A stretch of DNA of 64,000 bases from Carettochelys insculpta (Eukaryota > Chordata > Testudines > Carettochelyidae). The position numbers and the translations under genes are program-made. Under the pieces are notes generated by a model. That model did not search any database, was not told the DNA's origin, and saw only the letters and a program-made list of their open reading frames with translations. Each line of letters starts with the position of its first letter. Position 1 is the stretch's first letter. This document shows positions 46,681 to 64,000 of this stretch, piece by piece. The stretch lies in the NCBI RefSeq assembly GCF_033958435.1, contig NC_134152.1:19132001-19196000 (forward strand), given 5' to 3'.

Positions 46681-46806
46681 CACAGGTGTAGCTGTGATAG
46701 TTCATATTTCTAAAACTGAGGAGTTTTGAGGCACCTTTTAAAGACTAACAAATTTCTTTGGGCATAAGCTTTCTTGGGACAAAACCACTTTATCAGATGC
46801 CTGGCG
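46681..46806 (-). mobile_element. PLE 3'-end copy, diverged subfamily
   Basis: Antisense on the + strand: GGTGTAGCTGTGATAGTTCA, then GAGGCACCTTTTAAAGACTA, then GCATAAGCTTTCTTGGGACA and TTATCAGATGCC. On the - strand it carries CTGATAA and GAAA with a hairpin between them. Confidence 0.65.
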
Positions 46807-46836
46807 TGGGAGTAGATGGGACAGGGAGCTACATGC

Positions 46837-47049
46837 GCTAGCACTGCGGTGTCCAGTAGGTTTGCCATTCACCACCTGTGGTGATCTGGACACTGTGATG
46901 TGGTGAAATGCTGCTCTTTAGCTCTAGTGGCCGCAGCCCAGCACGGTTTCAACTTTGGCCCCGAGGAATCTCTGGTGAATTTGCTTGTGGGGGTCTGGGG
47001 GGAACTGTGGTGATCCTTAAATTTCTATTGGACACTGCTGCACTAGCAC
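46837..47049. mobile_element. hAT-like MITE with 8-bp TSD
   Basis: GCTAGCAC at 46837-46844 and ACTAGCAC at 47042-47049 match at 7 of 8 positions, the duplication length typical of hAT elements. The ends are TGCGGTGTCCAGTAG (left) and, on the - strand, GCAGCAGTGTCCAATAG (right). About 197 bp, non-coding. Confidence 0.6.
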
Positions 47050-47584
47050 ATCAACAGAAGGCAGTTGTTTATCAACTAAAGGACCTGTGTTAATGGGGCC
47101 AGTTCGGTTAGGGTGGGTATGGCTCACTCTTGGCACTTGATGGGGCTGTGGGAGCACCAAAAGGTGGAGACTTACCTTTGTAGTGAGACAGCCATTCTAA
47201 GTCTTTATTCTGTCCTAATTTGAGAATGTTAATTTGCAAATTAATTGCACCTTTGCTGTTACCTTGACAACCCTGTTCTCCATGCTGTGCACTGATTTTT
47301 TTTCCCCTTTGAGTGTGTGTTTGAGCAGGTGAGATTTTTGGAAGATGGGACAGTCTCTTGGTGTTCATTGGATTCTCCATGTCCTGAGAAGGTACCTCCA
47401 TGCAGTTACTGAAACAGATCTCTCTCTCTACGTTGGGCCCCGCTTTTCTTCCCTGACATTAACGGGGTGCCCAATCTGTCTACTGTAATCACAACCAATG
47501 GAAATTTCAGTTATGTTCATATGGGGGGAAAAAAACCCACCCCTTTCAGTACAAATGAGAAAATAAGTATGTGGAATGTAAAAT

Positions 47585-47590
47585 CTTTAT
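47585..47590 (-). terminator. ABCC6: Alternative distal ABCC6 poly(A) signal
   Basis: TTTATT on + (AATAAA on -), about 1.6 kb past the ABCC6 stop codon. Less likely than the two hexamers near 48.3 kb, but it would give a longer UTR. Confidence 0.25.
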
Positions 47591-48249
47591 TAATCAGTAT
47601 ATAAATGCAAATGCACCTACACAAAAAGAGTAACACATTTCAACATTTTTAAGTAGATGGATGAGCCCGAGACCCAGGAGCTGATAGTGCTGAATCCCCC
47701 TTATGAAATTTCATGTCCCCAGCAGCCCTACCCCCCACGCTTTGCACACTCCTGCCTTACAGGCAAAGAGCAGCCATTAGCAATCATGGAAGTTATGCAC
47801 CTGCACATAAATCCTGACTGGGCTGAAAAATCTCTTCTTTGGTAAGATTAAGAATAACAACTAGGACTCTACTGAATTCACTGTTCATGTGCATCAAGTT
47901 AATGGTCACAGCATTTAAAAATAGTCAATATAATGATTTTGTTATTGAAGAAGAAATTTCACGTGTTTGTAATTATAGGCGCCCTGACCCAAAAAGGGGC
48001 TGTGAGGTGGCACAAGGGTATTGTGGGAATGGGAAGCATTGTAACCCTCACTTCTGTGCTGCTGCTGGAAAACGCTGTCTTGAGAGTTGGGCCCCCAGCC
48101 AGAATCCACCACTGTCCACGTGCCCAGCTCTGAAGGTAGCCCAGAAGAAAATCAGAGCAATAAAAAGCACAATTGTTCAAGAAGACATGGCAGATTAAAG
48201 TTGTGCACATAAAGTGTAGTGCCAGTAACACTACAAGGATCTAAATGAA

Positions 48250-49191
48250 CTTTATTAACTTGAGGAAGATAATTAGACTAAAATGTCAGTATCTTTATTA
48301 AAGGTGAAGCAAAAATAAGCAATGCATTGAATCCAGAGTTCAGTGCTCCTGCTGATTAGGCTGTACTGGGGTTCAGCACAGGAAAACATTGTACTAAAAT
48401 CTTTTTGTTTCTTTTAAAGAACCATTCCAGAACTCCTCCAGCAGCTAGTTTGGAATCCAAGTTCCCCACAGGGGAGAGTGTTAGGTGAGCATATGTGGGT
48501 AAATACCTTACAGGCATTTTTAAAAAGTTTAACATGCTCATGAAAACATGCCTGGGATTGGCAACATTTGTGCATTCGTTTCCAATTAGAATGCTAGTCA
48601 TTGTTCATTCGAACATTACTGGTCTACTATGATTTTTGGCATTCCTAGGAATCTCCAGCGTGCTCCCATAAATGTTGCAATGTGTATTTTATCAATAGCT
48701 ATATTCTAAATGGAGCTGATTGGAAAGCTCAGTTATTTTGCCATAAATGTGCAAGACATGAGTACATATATTTTATGCCTAGTCCAGAATTCTGATTGGC
48801 TCATCTGATTAATCGGAAATAACTGAGTTATTTCATTTTGAATACTCAGCCAATTAATTGGGAGCATAAAACATTACATAGTGTTCATTTCTCCTTCAGG
48901 AAAGTAACCACAAACTTGGTAACCATCATTCAACTGCAACCATAATTTAACTTGCTCCCATGACTGAATGTGAAAGCATTTTCCAAAACCATCATCTCAC
49001 CTATAGCATGTGATAGACACAAACGCATCAAGGCGGTTTCCTTTCATATATCCAGTATAGTTTGGGGCTCAGTTTCAAGTAAGATTTGGTTAAGTATCAG
49101 TCATTTTATAGTGAAACCATTGGAGCTGAATCAAGAACAAACTTGGTTTTTTGGATGGTGCTGGTGTAAGGGTATCTTCCCTGGCTAACAA
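48250..49191 (-). other. ABCC6: ABCC6 3' UTR (inferred)
   Basis: Repeat-poor AT-rich sequence downstream of the stop codon. It ends at two AATAAA hexamers on the - strand (48300-48295 and 48256-48251). The extent is inferred. Confidence 0.5.
48295..48300 (-). terminator. ABCC6: Candidate ABCC6 poly(A) signal
   Basis: AATAAA on the - strand, in TTTAATAAAGATACTGACAT. A second hexamer follows 44 nt downstream at 48256-48251. About 0.9 kb past the stop codon. Confidence 0.5.
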
Positions 49192-62975
<13,784 letters not shown>

Positions 62976-64000
62976 CTGGAGTGAAGCAATCAAAGAAGAA
63001 GGGAAAGTGGGGGAAGTAAGGGTCAGGCTTGTTAAGAAGTCAGCAAAAGAATGCTGTAATCGTGTTATGTTCTCTGTTACGCATCACATGCCATGAGAAA
63101 CTCGTTAATTTTTTTTCTTTCCTATCAATGCAAGATGAATTAAATACTTATGTGAGGGATCACAGGGACTGACATCTGGCCTGTAAGGCAAAAGCAGTGT
63201 TTTTGGATTGTGCTTCCCTTGGGCACAATTCTCCTTAAACACAACTGCATCCCCCTTTGGGACTGCGACCTTCCATGTCCCTGTAACTGGATTTTCACCT
63301 TGACTTTGGCTATCTATTTGTGTCTCACATCTCCTAAGTCTCTCAGCACCCTCCTGTCCTCGTGTGCCCCCACCTTTCCCCCAACATACCACATTGTGGC
63401 TTCTGTTGAAATCCTCAGCCAAGCCTGCATCCTCTTACCTGGGATAATGTACAGCCCCTTCTCTTGATCTCCACAAGACCATCTATTTCTGCCTTCCCCT
63501 GGGCCATGGAAGAGTAACAACATAATTTCTAGCCACACGTGGTTCAACTGGCCTCCATGAACCATATCTGAGCTTACCAGACTTCTCTCATGTGTCTCCC
63601 TGTTCCTTCACGCTCCTTGACCCAACTGACTCAAGAGAGTTTCCCACTGCAGCAGAAGCCACATGAAGCTGCCTTTTATCTCACCACCCATCATAATGGA
63701 AAGACTTTCCTCCTCAGGTCTACAGTTTTCTCCTCCCTGTTGCTGTTTTATTCTGATTTTCTAGCAACACATTGGCTCTGTAAAGCGTTGTTGGGGACAG
63801 AGTTTCAGAGGGGAAGTTGTGTTAGGCTGTTTCAGCAAAAACACTGAGGAGTCCTGTGGCACAGTAAACTCTAACAAATTATTAGGGCATAAACTTTCAT
63901 GGGCTGGAACCCACTTTGTCAGATGCAATTGTTTGTTCTGTTTTTGGGGATGTAATTGGCATGCTAGATGCTTTACACACAGTAAGTTAGAGGACCAGAC
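62976..64000 (-). other. ABCC6: ABCC6 intron 21, 3' part
   Basis: Contains a PLE 3'-end copy at 63801-63930. No exon 21 is visible before the window edge. Confidence 0.65.
63801..63930 (-). mobile_element. PLE 3'-end copy, diverged
   Basis: Antisense on +: TTTCAGAGGGGAAGTTGTGT, then GAGGAGTCCTGTGGCACAGT, then GGGCATAAACTTTCATGGGC and ACTTTGTCAGATGCAATTG. On the - strand: CTGACAA, a hairpin of GTGGG with CCCAT, then GAAA. Confidence 0.65.

Larger units (their letters stand above)
39171..48250. other. Intergenic region between ABCC1 and ABCC6
   Basis: Contains CR1 (41985-42800), several PLE copies (40949-41061, 43129-44165, 44749-44922, 46020-46206, 46681-46806) and two hAT-like elements (41345-41796, 46845-47041). 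An unexplained open frame lies at 45118-45438. From 39171 to 40930 and 47050 to 48250 I recognise no gene. Confidence 0.65.

Noticed and set aside
47657..48198. Possible small genes near the ABCC6 3' end
   Set aside because: Open frames of 60-119 codons without recognisable domains, splice context or codon evidence, overlapping the likely UTR or intergenic sequence.

Overview
This is a vertebrate nuclear window holding two convergent, multi-exon ABC transporter genes of the C subfamily. On the + strand are 20 coding exons of ABCC1 (MRP1), matching human exons 12 to 31 and running to the stop codon at 37816-37818. On the - strand are 10 coding exons of ABCC6 (MRP6), matching human exons 22 to 31, with the stop codon at 49192-49194. 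The remaining 5' exons of ABCC1 lie left of the window and those of ABCC6 lie right of it. The tail-to-tail order is the same as on human chromosome 16p13. All exons are open in frame, and every intron has GT..AG ends. Exons 22 to 31 have exactly the same lengths in both genes (208, 311, 200, 127, 102, 147, 159, 167, 195 and 109 nt), a clear sign of descent from one ancestral gene.

The repeats point to a non-avian sauropsid, most likely a turtle (a crocodilian is the main alternative). They include CR1-type LINEs, a two-gene PIF/Harbinger transposon with its small relatives, hAT-like and Tigger-like elements, and many short 3'-end fragments of a Penelope-like retroelement (PLE). The PLE identity rests on two larger remnants, one with a GIY-YIG endonuclease domain (43.8-44.2 kb) and one with a reverse-transcriptase motif (46.0-46.1 kb), both joined to the same type of terminal sequence.

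Layout: 1-37818 is ABCC1 with its introns. Intron 12 carries the 4-kb Harbinger element at 4.6-8.6 kb, and intron 19 (7.3 kb) carries GC-rich repeats and a Tigger-like element. 37819 to about 39170 is the ABCC1 3' UTR. About 39.2-48.2 kb is the intergenic space, filled with CR1, PLE and hAT-like copies, with no confident gene. About 48.25-49.19 kb is the probable ABCC6 3' UTR. 49192-64000 is ABCC6, with two CR1 copies (introns 27 and 24), a MITE nested inside one of them, and a TIR element in intron 22.

Both genes encode membrane exporters with two nucleotide-binding domains (NBDs). The window shows ABCC1 from the end of TMD1 through NBD1, linker, TMD2 and NBD2, and ABCC6 through TMD2 and NBD2. 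The most unusual signal is in the PLE fragments. Several are inverted, fold-back composites enclosed by a single target-site duplication, and their shared 5' edge carries a hammerhead-ribozyme-like core. No new cellular system was found; the novelty, if any, lies in these retroelement structures.
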